From the NCBI GenBank assembly GCA_041060555.1, contig JBEUDS010000017.1: 64,000 bases of DNA. One strand, given 5' to 3'. The notes below the pieces were generated by a model. It saw only the letters and a list, made by a program, of their open reading frames with translations, was not told the DNA's origin and made no database searches. Both the position numbers and the translations under genes were made by a program. Of this stretch, positions 52,104 through 61,270 are shown piece by piece (the stretch's first letter is position 1; every line of letters begins with the position of its first letter). This DNA is from CAUJIW01 sp963205175. GTDB taxonomy: Bacteria > Pseudomonadota > Alphaproteobacteria > Sphingomonadales > Sphingomonadaceae.

Positions 52104-53420
52104 GTGGTTTCTAGAGAAGAGCTTTACGATTTGGTCTGGTCGAAACCCATGACCAAGGTCGCAGAGCAGTTTGGGGTCTCCGGCAGCTATATGGCCCGAG
52201 TCTGCGCCATCCTGAACGTCCCTCGACCCGAGCGAGGCTATTGGGCGAAGCTGGCCGTCGGCAAGGCGCCGCCGGCCGAGCCCTTGCCGGAAGCCCGGCC
52301 CGGCGACCAGCTGTACTGGTCAAAGGAAGGGGAGCTTCGGCCGCCCCTGAAGCCGCGGCCGCTGCCTCAGCGCCGATCCGAGGCCCAGGTTCGCATCCCT
52401 AGGACTCGCATTCACGGCCTGGTCCGGGGCGCCAAGGAGCATTTTGAGAACAGCAGACCCGTGGACGATGGCGCCTATCTCAAGCCCTACAAGAAGCTGC
52501 TCCTCGACATAACCACATCAAAGGCCTGCCTCGACAAGGCGCTCGACTTCACCAACGACCTCTTCAACGCCTTCGAGTCAGTGGGGCACCGAGTGGTGAT
52601 TGCGCCACCAGATGAGTCGCTCAGACGCGCCAACATCGATGAGCGCGAGGTGCGCACCAGTTCACGCAACTCCTACTACCACAGTGGGCCTTGGTCCCCT
52701 TACCGCCCGACCGTCGTCTATGTCGGCAGCGTGGCGATCGGCCTCGCGATTATCGAGATGTCGGAAGAGGTGCTGCTCCGGTACGTCCGCGGCCAGTACA
52801 TCCGGGAGGCCGACTACATCCCGCCCAGGCCGGCTCGCCACTATGCCGATCACACATGGACGACCACCCGGGAGCTCCCCTCTGGTCGCCTGCGCCTCGT
52901 GGCCTATTCGCCCTATCATCGCGTCAACTGGTCGACCGACTGGCAGGAGACCAAGAAGACCTCACTTCGCTCCTCGGTCAGATCTATCGTCAAGTCCGTC
53001 GAGGATGCCGCCATCGACCTTGTCGCCAAGCTCGAAGAAGCCGATCGGAAGGCTGAGATCGCGCGGCAGGAGTGGCTGGCAGCGGAAGAGAAGCGACGGA
53101 GAGAGGAAGACAGACGCCGCGTCGAACAATCGATCCAGGACAGCCGCGAGCATCTTGCTCAGGTCATTCAGCAGTGGTCAAACGTCATGAACATCGAGCG
53201 TTTCCTCGTGGGCGTGGAGCAGCGCGCCGCGGAGCTGCCGGAGGCCGAAAGAGCCGCAGTCCTGGAACGGCTGACGCTCGCCCGTGAGTTTCTTGGTACC
53301 CAAGACCCATTGGACTACTTGGTGTCTTGGAAGACGCCAAGCGAGCGCTATCAACCATTGTACGCCGAGTCAAAGGCAGACCTGGGGATCGTGGCCGGAG
53401 GCGAACCTAAAAAAGAATAG
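52104..53420 (+). CDS. HTH and coiled-coil protein, unrecognised
   Basis: A 438-aa protein starting at GTG 52104 (AGGGAGCC upstream). Residues 1-50 look like a helix-turn-helix unit (REELYDLVWSKPMTKVAEQFG, then SGSYMARVCAILNVPRPERG). A mixed domain follows, then a charged coiled coil (about residues 325-365, EEKRRREEDRRRVEQSI), then a helical tail. It is widespread in alphaproteobacterial accessory DNA, but I know of no function. It lies 100 bp after ImmA and upstream of the DUF2924/recombinase operon. Confidence 0.7.
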   Translation: MVSREELYDLVWSKPMTKVAEQFGVSGSYMARVCAILNVPRPERGYWAKLAVGKAPPAEPLPEARPGDQLYWSKEGELRPPLKPRPLPQRRSEAQVRIPRTRIHGLVRGAKEHFENSRPVDDGAYLKPYKKLLLDITTSKACLDKALDFTNDLFNAFESVGHRVVIAPPDESLRRANIDEREVRTSSRNSYYHSGPWSPYRPTVVYVGSVAIGLAIIEMSEEVLLRYVRGQYIREADYIPPRPARHYADHTWTTTRELPSGRLRLVAYSPYHRVNWSTDWQETKKTSLRSSVRSIVKSVEDAAIDLVAKLEEADRKAEIARQEWLAAEEKRRREEDRRRVEQSIQDSREHLAQVIQQWSNVMNIERFLVGVEQRAAELPEAERAAVLERLTLAREFLGTQDPLDYLVSWKTPSERYQPLYAESKADLGIVAGGEPKKE

Positions 53421-53558
53421 GGAGTGAGTGCGCCGCATCTGCTTGGTTCGCTGCCATTCGAATGATTGCGCAAGAACCAGATAAGCTATTGAATGTGCTT
53501 GATTATTGCCGTTTTGCGCCTACCGTTTCGCCAGCCATCTTCTGTTGCGAACGGTCTC

Positions 53559-53783
53559 ATGCAAGACGCCCGATCTGGCCCGAACCCGCTGCTGCCCGTC
53601 CGTCTGTCGACGGGTGAACGCCTCGATGAACTCGCGTGCATTCTTGCCGCGGGGCTGAGGCGTATCCTGCCGGAACAGTCCAGTCCTTTATCTGCACCTG
53701 GCGAAGACAGTTCATTCGACATTCTCGCCCTCAAACGCCGTGTTGGTCGTCGCAAACCGAGCAACCGAGTTGGAGGGCAATGA
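53559..53783 (+). CDS. Small conserved protein upstream of DUF2924
   Basis: A 74-aa protein from ATG 53559: LSTGERLDELACILAAGLRRI is the recognisable helix, followed by a Ser-rich linker (SSPLSAPGEDSSFDIL) and a basic tail. Small proteins of this type precede DUF2924 and serine recombinase genes in other Alphaproteobacteria. Its stop overlaps the DUF2924 ATG (ATGA). Function unknown. Confidence 0.65.
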   Translation: MQDARSGPNPLLPVRLSTGERLDELACILAAGLRRILPEQSSPLSAPGEDSSFDILALKRRVGRRKPSNRVGGQ

Positions 53784-54292
53784 TGCCAGGAACAAAGAGA
53801 AAGACTGACGCCGCGCCATGGCGGGTGGGCGAACGCGAGGCGGCGGACGCGAGCGTGGTCACGCAGCTTGCAGCGCTGAAACGAATGACGGTGGTCGAGC
53901 TGAAGGCGAAGTGGGAAAGCCTCTTCGGCACGCCCGCTCCGAACAACAGCCGCAGTTACCTCGAGCTGAGGCTCGGCTACCGGATCCAGGAACTGACCCT
54001 CGGCGGCCTGTCCCGCGAGACGCGGCGGACGCTTGACTTGCTGGCCGACGAAATCGAGGGCCGGGTCGGGCGCAAGACGATCATCGCGGATTCCCGCAAC
54101 CCGGTGGTCGGCACCCGCTTCGTGCGTGAATGGGACGGGGTGGAGCACACCGTCACTGTGATGAAGGACGGCTTCGACTGGCAGGGGCGCAAGTTCAAGT
54201 CGCTGTCGGCGGTGGCGCGGGCGATCACCGGCACGCAGTGGAACGGCTACCGCTTCTTCGGCCTCCGCGAGGCACGGAGGGACGACCGATGA
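53780..54292 (+). CDS. DUF2924 protein, recombinase partner
   Basis: A 170-aa basic protein matching DUF2924: LKRMTVVELKAKWESLFG, then NSRSYLELRLGYRIQEL, and a C-terminal DUF with LSAVARAITGTQWNGYRFFGL. It is consistently found directly upstream of large serine recombinases. Its last codons overlap the recombinase start (54289-54292). It may be a directionality or accessory factor; this is inference from gene order. Confidence 0.82.
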   Translation: MMPGTKRKTDAAPWRVGEREAADASVVTQLAALKRMTVVELKAKWESLFGTPAPNNSRSYLELRLGYRIQELTLGGLSRETRRTLDLLADEIEGRVGRKTIIADSRNPVVGTRFVREWDGVEHTVTVMKDGFDWQGRKFKSLSAVARAITGTQWNGYRFFGLREARRDDR

Positions 54293-55626
54293 GCCGTCAT
54301 CAGGAAGCCATCGCGGTCGTTCCGCGCCGTCAGCGCTGCGCCATCTATACCCGCAAGTCGAGCGAGGAAGGGCTCGACATGGAGTTCAACAGCCTCGACG
54401 CCCAGCGCGAGGCTTGCGAGGCCTTCGTGACGAGCCAGAAGGCGGAAGGCTGGGCCACCATTCGCGAACGCTACGACGATGGCGGCTTCTCCGGTGGCAC
54501 GCTGGAACGGCCCGGCCTGAAGCGTCTCATTCAGGACGTCGAAGCCGGTCTGATCGATGTGATCGTGGTCTACAAGATCGACCGGCTGTCGCGCTCGCTG
54601 ATGGACTTCGCCAAGCTGGTCGAGATCTTCGACCGCAATCAGGTGACCTTCGTTTCGGTCACGCAGTCGTTCAACACCACGACCTCGATGGGCCGCCTGA
54701 CCCTGAACATCCTCCTCAGCTTCGCACAATTCGAGCGGGAGGTGATCGGCGAGCGCATCCGCGACAAGGTCGCGGCATCCCGCAAGCGCGGCATGTGGAT
54801 GGGCGGTCACGTCCCGCTGGGCTACGACGTGCGTGACCGAAAGCTGGTGGTCAACGAGGCCGAGGCCGCGACGGTCCGGATGATCTTCGAGCGATTCGTC
54901 GCCATCGGCTCCGCCACGACGCTGGCCAAAGCGCTCGCGGCTGAAGGCGTGCTGAACAAGCGCGGCAAGCCGATCGACAAGGGCTTCCTCTACAAGCTGA
55001 TCAACAACCGGGTCTATCTCGGCGAAGCCGTCCATAAGGGCACGGCCTATCCGGGCGAGCACGAGGCCATCATTGATCAGGTCCTGTGGGACAAGGTGCA
55101 TAGCATCCTACGCGAGAGCCCGCGCCTGCGGGCGAAGAACACGCGTCGCCAGACTCCGGCTCTGCTGAAGGGGATCATCTTCACCGAGACAGGCACGGCG
55201 ATGACGCCGACCGCGACGAAGAAGGGCACGCGCCTCTACCGCTACTACGCGTCGATGGACCTGATACGAAACCGCCCGACCGGCGCCGCCTCGGGCCCGC
55301 TGCGCTTGCCCGCCGGCATGGTCGAGGACGCCGTGGTCGGCGAAATCCGCCGCATGATCCGCGCACCCGAAGTCGCGGCGCGGACCATAAAGGCTCTTCG
55401 CGACGAGAACTCGACCGTCGATGAGAAGGCGGTCGTCCAGGCGCTCGGCGAGTTCGATCAGCTCTGGGCGGCGCTTTATCCGGCGGAGCAGACCCGCATC
55501 GTCCAGCTCCTGGTCGAGCGGGTGACCGTCGGCGAAGACGGCATTGCCGTCGATCTGCGCTATGAGGGATTGGGCTCGGTCCTGCGGGACATGATGGCCC
55601 CCCGCCAGACGGAGGCCCGCGCATGA
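54289..55626 (+). CDS. Large serine recombinase
   Basis: A 445-aa recombinase. The catalytic N-terminal resolvase domain has Tyr20 and nucleophile S24 in YTRKSS, DRLSRSLMDF and QFEREVIGERI. Next come the recombinase domain (residues about 165-270) and a C-terminal region. The zinc-ribbon segment (TPALLKGIIFTETGTAMT) lacks the four cysteines of phiC31-type integrases; only two Cys occur, both N-terminal. It is the best candidate integrase of the element. ATG 54289 overlaps DUF2924. Confidence 0.9.
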   Translation: MSRHQEAIAVVPRRQRCAIYTRKSSEEGLDMEFNSLDAQREACEAFVTSQKAEGWATIRERYDDGGFSGGTLERPGLKRLIQDVEAGLIDVIVVYKIDRLSRSLMDFAKLVEIFDRNQVTFVSVTQSFNTTTSMGRLTLNILLSFAQFEREVIGERIRDKVAASRKRGMWMGGHVPLGYDVRDRKLVVNEAEAATVRMIFERFVAIGSATTLAKALAAEGVLNKRGKPIDKGFLYKLINNRVYLGEAVHKGTAYPGEHEAIIDQVLWDKVHSILRESPRLRAKNTRRQTPALLKGIIFTETGTAMTPTATKKGTRLYRYYASMDLIRNRPTGAASGPLRLPAGMVEDAVVGEIRRMIRAPEVAARTIKALRDENSTVDEKAVVQALGEFDQLWAALYPAEQTRIVQLLVERVTVGEDGIAVDLRYEGLGSVLRDMMAPRQTEARA

Positions 55627-56006
55627 CTGACTCGACGAACACCATCCGCGTCGTCATCCCCCTGACGATCCGCAAACGTAATGGGCGGCCGAAGATCCTC
55701 CCGCCCGACGAGGTGGTCATGCGAGATGGGCGTGCGCAGGATCCGCATGTGCTGCGCGCCATAGCCCGTGCCTGGAGCTGGCGGCGGCAGCTGGAATCCG
55801 GTGCCGCTTCCACCATTCAGGATATCGCCGCGGCCGAGAAGGTCTCCGACCGGTTCGTGAGCCGCATGATGCGGCTCGCCTATCTGTCGCCGGAGGTGCT
55901 CGAACACCTCGTCATCAGGCGCGTACCACCGGCGCTCTCGCTAAACGATCTAGCCGCTGTCGCCGACCAGCCGTGGGCGGAGCAGTTTGAGACAATATTC
56001 TATTAG
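55623..56006 (+). CDS. HTH-containing protein downstream of the recombinase
   Basis: A 127-aa protein: basic N-terminus (IPLTIRKRNGRPKILPP), then a ParB-like helix-turn-helix pattern (STIQDIAAAEKVSDRFVSRMMRLAYLSPEVLEHL). The ATG overlaps the recombinase stop (ATGA), so the three genes from DUF2924 are one translational unit. It probably binds the attachment or promoter region; that is inference. Confidence 0.7.
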   Translation: MTDSTNTIRVVIPLTIRKRNGRPKILPPDEVVMRDGRAQDPHVLRAIARAWSWRRQLESGAASTIQDIAAAEKVSDRFVSRMMRLAYLSPEVLEHLVIRRVPPALSLNDLAAVADQPWAEQFETIFY

Positions 56007-56162
56007 CCTGTCACGACCTATGAATCAGCGAGCAAACCAAAAAGGGTTCGCCGATTGACCCGCAGCTGCGTTCGCTAAGCCTCTGCGTCGCCCAGGATGA
56101 CGCCTGCAATGATGGGCATCATTCATTTGGCGCGGATAGGATTCCTCAAACAGTTTTGATGT

Positions 56163-56191
56163 TTGACATATCATTATCGAATTTCTATATA
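56163..56191 (+). promoter_or_regulatory. Strong promoter of the XRE-SulP pair
   Basis: TTGACA (56163-56168), a 17-bp spacer and TATATA (56186-56191) lie in an AT-rich patch of this GC-rich region. The heptamer ATTATCG occurs at 56173-56179 and 56195-56201, 22 bp apart, which suits a regulator bound to one face of the helix. The XRE start is at 56219. Confidence 0.72.
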
Positions 56192-56218
56192 TCGATTATC
56201 GTGTTTCAGGATATACCG

Positions 56219-56479
56219 ATGATCACTGGTCCCCAAATGCGCGCCGCGCGTGCTCTTCTCGGTATCGACCAGAAGACCCTCGCAGAACTAGCCGGGCTTT
56301 CCGTGCCGACGATCCAGCGGATGGAGGCCAGCACCGGAAATGTGCGCGGCGTCGTCGACAGCCTGACCAAGGTCGTGGCGGCACTCGAATTCGCCGGTGT
56401 CGAACTGATCGGAGAAGGCGCGGCCAGCCCGGCTGGCGGACGAGGCGTACGACTGAAGGCGCCTCCGCCAAAACACTGA
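56219..56479 (+). CDS. XRE-family regulator upstream of SulP
   Basis: An 86-aa protein with one HTH (MRAARALLGIDQKTLAELAGLSVPTIQRMEAS) and a short C-terminal tail. ATG 56219 follows the promoter at 56.17 kb. Small XRE proteins of this kind commonly precede SulP transporter genes in Alphaproteobacteria, which suggests local control of anion uptake. It ends 78 bp before the SulP start. Confidence 0.78.
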   Translation: MITGPQMRAARALLGIDQKTLAELAGLSVPTIQRMEASTGNVRGVVDSLTKVVAALEFAGVELIGEGAASPAGGRGVRLKAPPPKH

Positions 56480-56557
56480 TTCCTCTCAATCCGCGACGGC
56501 GACCGCCGACATCAGGCCGACGATCCCGCCGCTTCCTTCCCAAAGGTGCGGCCACAG

Positions 56558-58273
56558 ATGAAAGACCAGACCACCAGACAGAGCGATACTCCGAGCTTCG
56601 CCGAGCTCTTCACCCCGAAACTCGTTACCGTCCTGCGGGAAGGCTACGGGCTGACGCAGTTGCGCACGGACGGCATCGCCGGGTTGACCGTTGCCATCGT
56701 GGCGTTGCCACTCTCTATGGCGATCGCTATCGCGTCCGGCGCGACGCCGGCGCAGGGGCTCTACACGGCCATCGTCGGCGGTTTCTTTGTCTCGCTTCTT
56801 GGCGGATCGCGGTTCCAGATCGGCGGTCCGGCCGGGGCTTTCATCGTACTGGTCGCTGCCACAGTGGCCCAGCATGGGATGGAAGGGCTGATTCTTGCCA
56901 CGTTCTTGTCGGGACTGATGCTCGCGGTCATAGGGTTCCTGCGCCTTGGCACCTTCATCAAGTTTATTCCCTTTCCGGTCACTGTGGGGTTCACGGCGGG
57001 GATCGCGGTCATCATCTTCGCCAGCCAGATCAAGGAGCTGTTCGGCTTGACGCTGGCGAATGAACCGGGCGAGTTGCTGGAAAAAATCCCTGCGCTTTGG
57101 GAGGCGCGGGCGAGCCTGACTCCAGCCGCCCTTGGCGTTTCCGTTGCCACTGTCGCGGTTATCCTAGGACTGCGGCGCTGGCGCCCGCACTGGCCAGGGA
57201 TGCTGATCGCTGTAGGCCTTGCTGCGGCCGCAACCGGGTTGCTGGAATTGCCGGTGCAGACCATCGGCACGAAGTTCGGCGGGATCCCGTCGTCGCTCCC
57301 GGCGCCGCAGCTTCCGTCCTTCTCAATGGAAGCTGTCCTCGCGGTCCTCCCGGCCGCCATCTCCTTCACCCTGCTGGGCGCCATTGAGTCGTTGCTTTCT
57401 GCCGTTGTGGCCGATGGCATGACTGGCCGCCGCCACCGTTCAAATTGCGAATTGGTGGCGCAGGGCGCGGCCAATATCGGATCGTCCCTGTTTGGTGGCT
57501 TCTGCGTGACCGGCACCATCGCGCGGACCGCGACCAATGTCCGGGCCGGTGCGCATGGCCCAGTGGCGGGCATGCTACACGCCCTGTTCATCCTGTTGTT
57601 CATGCTTATAGCCGCGCCGCTCGCCTCCTACATCCCGCTGGCGGCGCTCGCCGGGGTGCTGGCCGTCGTGGCGTGGAACATGATCGAGAAACCGGCTATC
57701 GCGATCCTCGTCCGCTCAGGCTGGGGCGAGGCGACAGTCCTCGGCGCCACCTTCTTCCTCACCATCTTCCGCGACCTGACCGAGGCCATCGTCGTTGGCT
57801 TCGCGCTCGGATCGGTCCTCTTCATTCATCGCATGAGCCGGACAACCTCGGTTGCGACGGACGGCGCCTTCGTCGGCCGCGACGAAGCCGACACGGCCCA
57901 CCCGCGCGGAGCGTACCACGAGGAGCAGGCCGCGAACCCGGACGTGGTCATCTACCGGATCACCGGTGCGCTCTTTTTCGGCGCGACGGCCTCGATCGGA
58001 TCGGTCCTCGACCGCATCCAGGATACCCACAAGGCGCTGATCGTGGACTTCTCGGCCGTGCCGTTCCTCGACTCGACCGGCGCCAACATGATCGAGGGCT
58101 TGGCCCACAAGGCGCACAAACAGGGTGTAACGCTCTGGCTCACCGGCGCCAAACGCGACATCCAGCGCGTCTTCGTGACCCACGGGCTGAAGCGCCCACT
58201 GGTACACTATGCGACCACGATTGAGGATGCGCTGGAAAAGCTCCGCAAGGTAACGTGGCCGATCAGTCCGTGA
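56558..58273 (+). CDS. SulP-family anion transporter with STAS domain
   Basis: A 571-aa inner-membrane transporter of the SLC26/SulP family. About 10-12 hydrophobic segments fill residues 25-410 (ALPLSMAIAIASGATPAQGLY at the start of the core). A cytoplasmic STAS domain follows (IVDFSAVPFLDSTGANMIEGL near residue 505). Bicarbonate, sulphate or a related anion is the likely substrate; it cannot be told from sequence. ATG 56558 is chosen over GTG 56546. Confidence 0.88.
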   Translation: MKDQTTRQSDTPSFAELFTPKLVTVLREGYGLTQLRTDGIAGLTVAIVALPLSMAIAIASGATPAQGLYTAIVGGFFVSLLGGSRFQIGGPAGAFIVLVAATVAQHGMEGLILATFLSGLMLAVIGFLRLGTFIKFIPFPVTVGFTAGIAVIIFASQIKELFGLTLANEPGELLEKIPALWEARASLTPAALGVSVATVAVILGLRRWRPHWPGMLIAVGLAAAATGLLELPVQTIGTKFGGIPSSLPAPQLPSFSMEAVLAVLPAAISFTLLGAIESLLSAVVADGMTGRRHRSNCELVAQGAANIGSSLFGGFCVTGTIARTATNVRAGAHGPVAGMLHALFILLFMLIAAPLASYIPLAALAGVLAVVAWNMIEKPAIAILVRSGWGEATVLGATFFLTIFRDLTEAIVVGFALGSVLFIHRMSRTTSVATDGAFVGRDEADTAHPRGAYHEEQAANPDVVIYRITGALFFGATASIGSVLDRIQDTHKALIVDFSAVPFLDSTGANMIEGLAHKAHKQGVTLWLTGAKRDIQRVFVTHGLKRPLVHYATTIEDALEKLRKVTWPISP

Positions 58274-58609
58274 ACACAGCTGATGACTGTGTGTTCAAGG
58301 GAAACATCGAACCCGGCTGCCAGAAGCCAAAGCACCGGACAGAATTCGGGCGATTGCGGGCACCCCCCCCGTCGTCCCGCTATGAAACGCCTACCGCGTG
58401 TTTCCCCAGCGGCCTCGCCAACCGGAAGAACGCCCGCTCAATCCATTGTTGTCGGACCTGAGAAACCGGCTGAAAACGCTGGCTTTCGCGAAGCCGAACC
58501 AGTCCAGACGTGGTTCGCTCGGTTTGAGACGAAAGCTGTTCAGAGACCCAAAATCGGTGCCGTGCCAGTCTCCGAGGTTCAGTCGCATCGGCTAAACGCC
58601 TTTGAAACA
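58274..58609. other. Intergenic between SulP and tRNA-Ser
   Basis: No gene is supported. A short inverted repeat (GAACACAGCTGATGACTGTGTGTTC, 58272-58296) immediately follows the SulP stop and could form a weak terminator stem. The rest is GC-rich with no family likeness. An attachment site would be expected in this gap or near the recombinase, but I could not identify one. Confidence 0.4.
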
Positions 58610-58636
58610 AAAAGAAAAAGGCCCCCAGCGGGAGCC
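58610..58636 (-). terminator. Intrinsic terminator downstream of tRNA-Ser
   Basis: On the minus strand GGCTCCC-GCT-GGGGGCC (58636-58620; one G-U pair) is followed by TTTTTCTTT. It lies about 25 bases beyond the CCA end of the tRNA. Confidence 0.78.
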
Positions 58637-58659
58637 TCATCTCTGGTTCGCTACAAGAT

Positions 58660-58751
<92 letters not shown>

Positions 58752-58895
58752 GCGAGATCGCCAGAAATGGGGCCGGAGCCCCCTGCCGGTTGACAGCGAG
58801 CCGCGTTCATAGGCGACGACGCGGCAGTTGTGAAGCCTCTGTTTTACACCGCGGTCACAAGCGGGTCGGGGTCGACGGGGATGCGATCCGCGGCC

Positions 58896-60380
58896 TCAGG
58901 CGGCACAGCAGGGCGGCGGGGTGAAGCCGGCCAGGCCGGCGGCCTCCAGCGCCCGGGCGAAGGCGATGGTGGTGTGGTCGGCGAACGGCCGGCCGATGAT
59001 CTGCACGCTGCCCGGCAGGCCGTTGGCGGTGGGACCGAGCGGCGCCACGGTGGCCGGCAGCCGCAGCAGGGTGGCCAGTGCGATCCACACCAGCCCCTCG
59101 ACATAGCGGCGGCTGTGGCCGTCGACGCCGAGCTGACGCGACAGCATGTCGCCGGCATGCGCATGCGGATGCGCCGTCCACGGCATGGTGGGGGTCAGCA
59201 GCACGTCGACGTCGTCGAACAGGCGCAGCGCCTGCGCCATCAGCCGGGCGCGGCGTTCCTCCATCTCCTGGTGCGCCCGGTAGCTCATGGTGGCGGCATT
59301 GACATAGGCGCTGCGGCTGGTGGTGTCGGTCCAGCCCAGCCAGGCCATGGCGTTGGTCCAGGGACTCATCGCCTGCATGGCCAGGAACTGCATGTCCGGC
59401 GTCAGGCCGGCGACCTCGGCGGTGAGAAACGGCACATAAAGGTCGTGGACCGCCTCCAGGCTGCTGCCATCGATGAAGCGCAGCTCGAACGGCACGCCGG
59501 CCTTGTCGAGCCCCACCAGCAGCGTCTGCAACTGGCCAGCCACCGCCTGTTCCAGCGGGCAATAGGGGTCGTCGATCCACACCGCCACCTTGAACCGGCG
59601 CAACTCGCTGGCCGGCGCGGGCGGCAGGGTCACCGGCGGCCCCCAGGCGTCCGGCGCCGGTCCGGCCAGCACATCCAGCATCAGCGCCAGATCGGCGGCC
59701 GAGCGGGCCAGCGGGCCGACCACCTGCAGATCGGCTTCCATCATCACGCCCGGCTGTGGCGGCACATGGCCACGGCTGGGGATCAGTCCCCAGGTCGGCT
59801 TGTGGGCGAACACGCCGCAATAATGGGCCGGGTTGCGCACCGAACCGCCGATGTCGCTGCCCAGCTCCAGCGGCGTCAGGCCGGCGGCCAGCGCCGTCGC
59901 CGCGCCGCCGGAGGAGCCGCCGCAGGTGCGCGCCAGATCCCACGGGTTGTTGGTGGTGCCGAACAGCGGGTTGTAGGTCTGCAGATCGAGCGCGAAGGTC
60001 GGCACGTTGGTCTTGCCGATGATCAGCGCGCCGGCCGCCTTCAGGCGCTCGACCGCGATGGCGTCCCGCTTGGGGCGGTGGCGCTTGAGCGTCGGCGAGC
60101 CGGCGGTGGTGGCGAAGCCGGTGACGTCGAAGCAGTCCTTCACCGTCATCGGCAGGCCATGCAGCGGCCCCAGCGAATCGCCGCGCGCCCGGGCGGCGTC
60201 GGCCTCGGCGGCCCGGGCCAGCGCGACCTCGGCGTCGAAGGCGACGATGGCGTTGACCACCGGGTTCACCGCCGCGTAGCGCTCGGCCATGGCGTTGACC
60301 AGGGCAACGCTGGTGATCGTGCCCGCGGCCAGACGGTCCAGCAGCTCGGTCGCCGTGGCAAAGGCTAAGGTGTCGCTCAT
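58896..60380 (-). CDS. Amidase signature-family hydrolase
   Basis: A 494-aa amidase. The Ser-cisSer-Lys triad is K81 (MTVKDCFD), S156 (CGGSSGGA) and S180 (GSDIGGSVRNPA). Length and motifs are complete. It hydrolyses an amide such as an aryl or cyclic amide; the substrate cannot be predicted. ATG 60380 is chosen because it starts the conserved domain; it is monocistronic, between the tRNA and rplU. Confidence 0.88.
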   Translation of the reverse strand: MSDTLAFATATELLDRLAAGTITSVALVNAMAERYAAVNPVVNAIVAFDAEVALARAAEADAARARGDSLGPLHGLPMTVKDCFDVTGFATTAGSPTLKRHRPKRDAIAVERLKAAGALIIGKTNVPTFALDLQTYNPLFGTTNNPWDLARTCGGSSGGAATALAAGLTPLELGSDIGGSVRNPAHYCGVFAHKPTWGLIPSRGHVPPQPGVMMEADLQVVGPLARSAADLALMLDVLAGPAPDAWGPPVTLPPAPASELRRFKVAVWIDDPYCPLEQAVAGQLQTLLVGLDKAGVPFELRFIDGSSLEAVHDLYVPFLTAEVAGLTPDMQFLAMQAMSPWTNAMAWLGWTDTTSRSAYVNAATMSYRAHQEMEERRARLMAQALRLFDDVDVLLTPTMPWTAHPHAHAGDMLSRQLGVDGHSRRYVEGLVWIALATLLRLPATVAPLGPTANGLPGSVQIIGRPFADHTTIAFARALEAAGLAGFTPPPCCAA

Positions 60381-60517
60381 CGATCCCCCGATCAGACGCG
60401 CCGGCGGGCCGCCCCGGGACACAGCTTAAAAGGCAGCCGCCTGGCGGCGCAATCTGCTGGTGGCGTCAGGCCGGCCGGACAGGCGTAATTTTCCCGCGCC
60501 GGCGGGCGTGAGTCCCG

Positions 60518-60545
60518 TTGACTTGGCACGGTCAGTCGGTATATG
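60518..60545 (+). promoter_or_regulatory. Promoter of rplU-rpmA
   Basis: TTGACT (60518-60523), 16-bp spacer, TATATG (60540-60545), about 80 bp upstream of rplU. The -35 matches 5 of 6 consensus bases and the -10 matches 4 of 6. Confidence 0.6.
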
Positions 60546-60624
60546 TCCGCCACTTCACGAGATCGGCCTCGCGGGGACCGACAGGTTCCCTGTTGCCGGT
60601 TGTTAAAGAAGAAGGTTTGGAGCC

Positions 60625-60924
60625 ATGTACGCTGTTGTGCGCACCGGCGGTAAGCAGTACCGCGTCGCCGCTGACGACACCATCTCCGTCGAGAAGCTCG
60701 ACGGCGCCAAGGGCGATTCGGTCACGCTGTCGGAAGTCCTGCTGGTTGGCGAGGGCGCCGACGTGAAGACGGGCGCTGGCGCCACGGTGTCGGCCGAGAT
60801 CGTCGACCAGATCAAGGGCGACAAGGTGGTGATCTTCAAGAAGAAGCGCCGCCACAACTATCGCCGCAAGCTGGGTCACCGTCAGCAGCTGACGGTGCTC
60901 AAGGTCACTGGCATCAACGCGTAA
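60625..60924 (+). CDS. rplU: 50S ribosomal protein L21
   Basis: A 99-aa ribosomal protein with MYAVVRTGGKQYRV at the N-terminus and FKKKRRHNYRRKLGHRQQL near the end, the rRNA-binding signature of L21. The length is normal. AGAAGAAGGTTTGGAG precedes the ATG. It is followed by rpmA after 17 bp. Confidence 0.97.
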   Translation: MYAVVRTGGKQYRVAADDTISVEKLDGAKGDSVTLSEVLLVGEGADVKTGAGATVSAEIVDQIKGDKVVIFKKKRRHNYRRKLGHRQQLTVLKVTGINA

Positions 60925-60941
60925 CGTCGAGGGAGTAGACC

Positions 60942-61211
60942 ATGGCACATAAAAAGGCAGGCGGTTCATCCCGGAACGGGCGCGACTCGGCTGGTCGCCG
61001 TCTTGGCGTGAAGAAGTTTGGCGGCGAGACTGTGATCGCCGGCAACATCATCGTCCGCCAGCGCGGCACCAAGTGGCACCCGGGCCGCAATGTCGGCATC
61101 GGCAAGGACCACACCATCTTCGCTCTCATCGAGGGCAAGGTAAGCTTTCATGACGGCAAGCTCGGGCGCTCGTACATCAGCGTCGACCCGATGCCGGCCG
61201 CGGCGGAATAA
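60942..61211 (+). CDS. rpmA: 50S ribosomal protein L27
   Basis: An 89-aa protein starting MAHKKAGGSSRNGRDSAGRR with GNIIVRQRGTKWHPG following, the L27 hallmark. The N-terminal tail reaches the peptidyl transferase centre. No leader peptide of the Firmicutes type is present. It is co-transcribed with rplU and followed by a strong terminator. Confidence 0.97.
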   Translation: MAHKKAGGSSRNGRDSAGRRLGVKKFGGETVIAGNIIVRQRGTKWHPGRNVGIGKDHTIFALIEGKVSFHDGKLGRSYISVDPMPAAAE

Positions 61212-61270
61212 CAGCGGCACTCCATGACAGGGTCGCCGCACCAGTGGCGACCCGGCCGTGATTTCCGATG

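Larger units (their letters stand above)
13379..55626. mobile_element. Siphovirus-type prophage, from lysis genes to serine recombinase
   Basis: A continuous set of phage functions: lysis, tail, head and packaging (13.4-35 kb), recombination and replication (37-48 kb), a repressor/ImmA switch (48-52 kb) and a recombinase (54.3-55.6 kb). I see no frameshift or truncation in the structural genes, so it may be inducible. Endpoints are approximate because no attL/attR was identified. Flanking cargo (1-13.2 kb; 56-58.3 kb) may belong to the same element. Confidence 0.8.
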
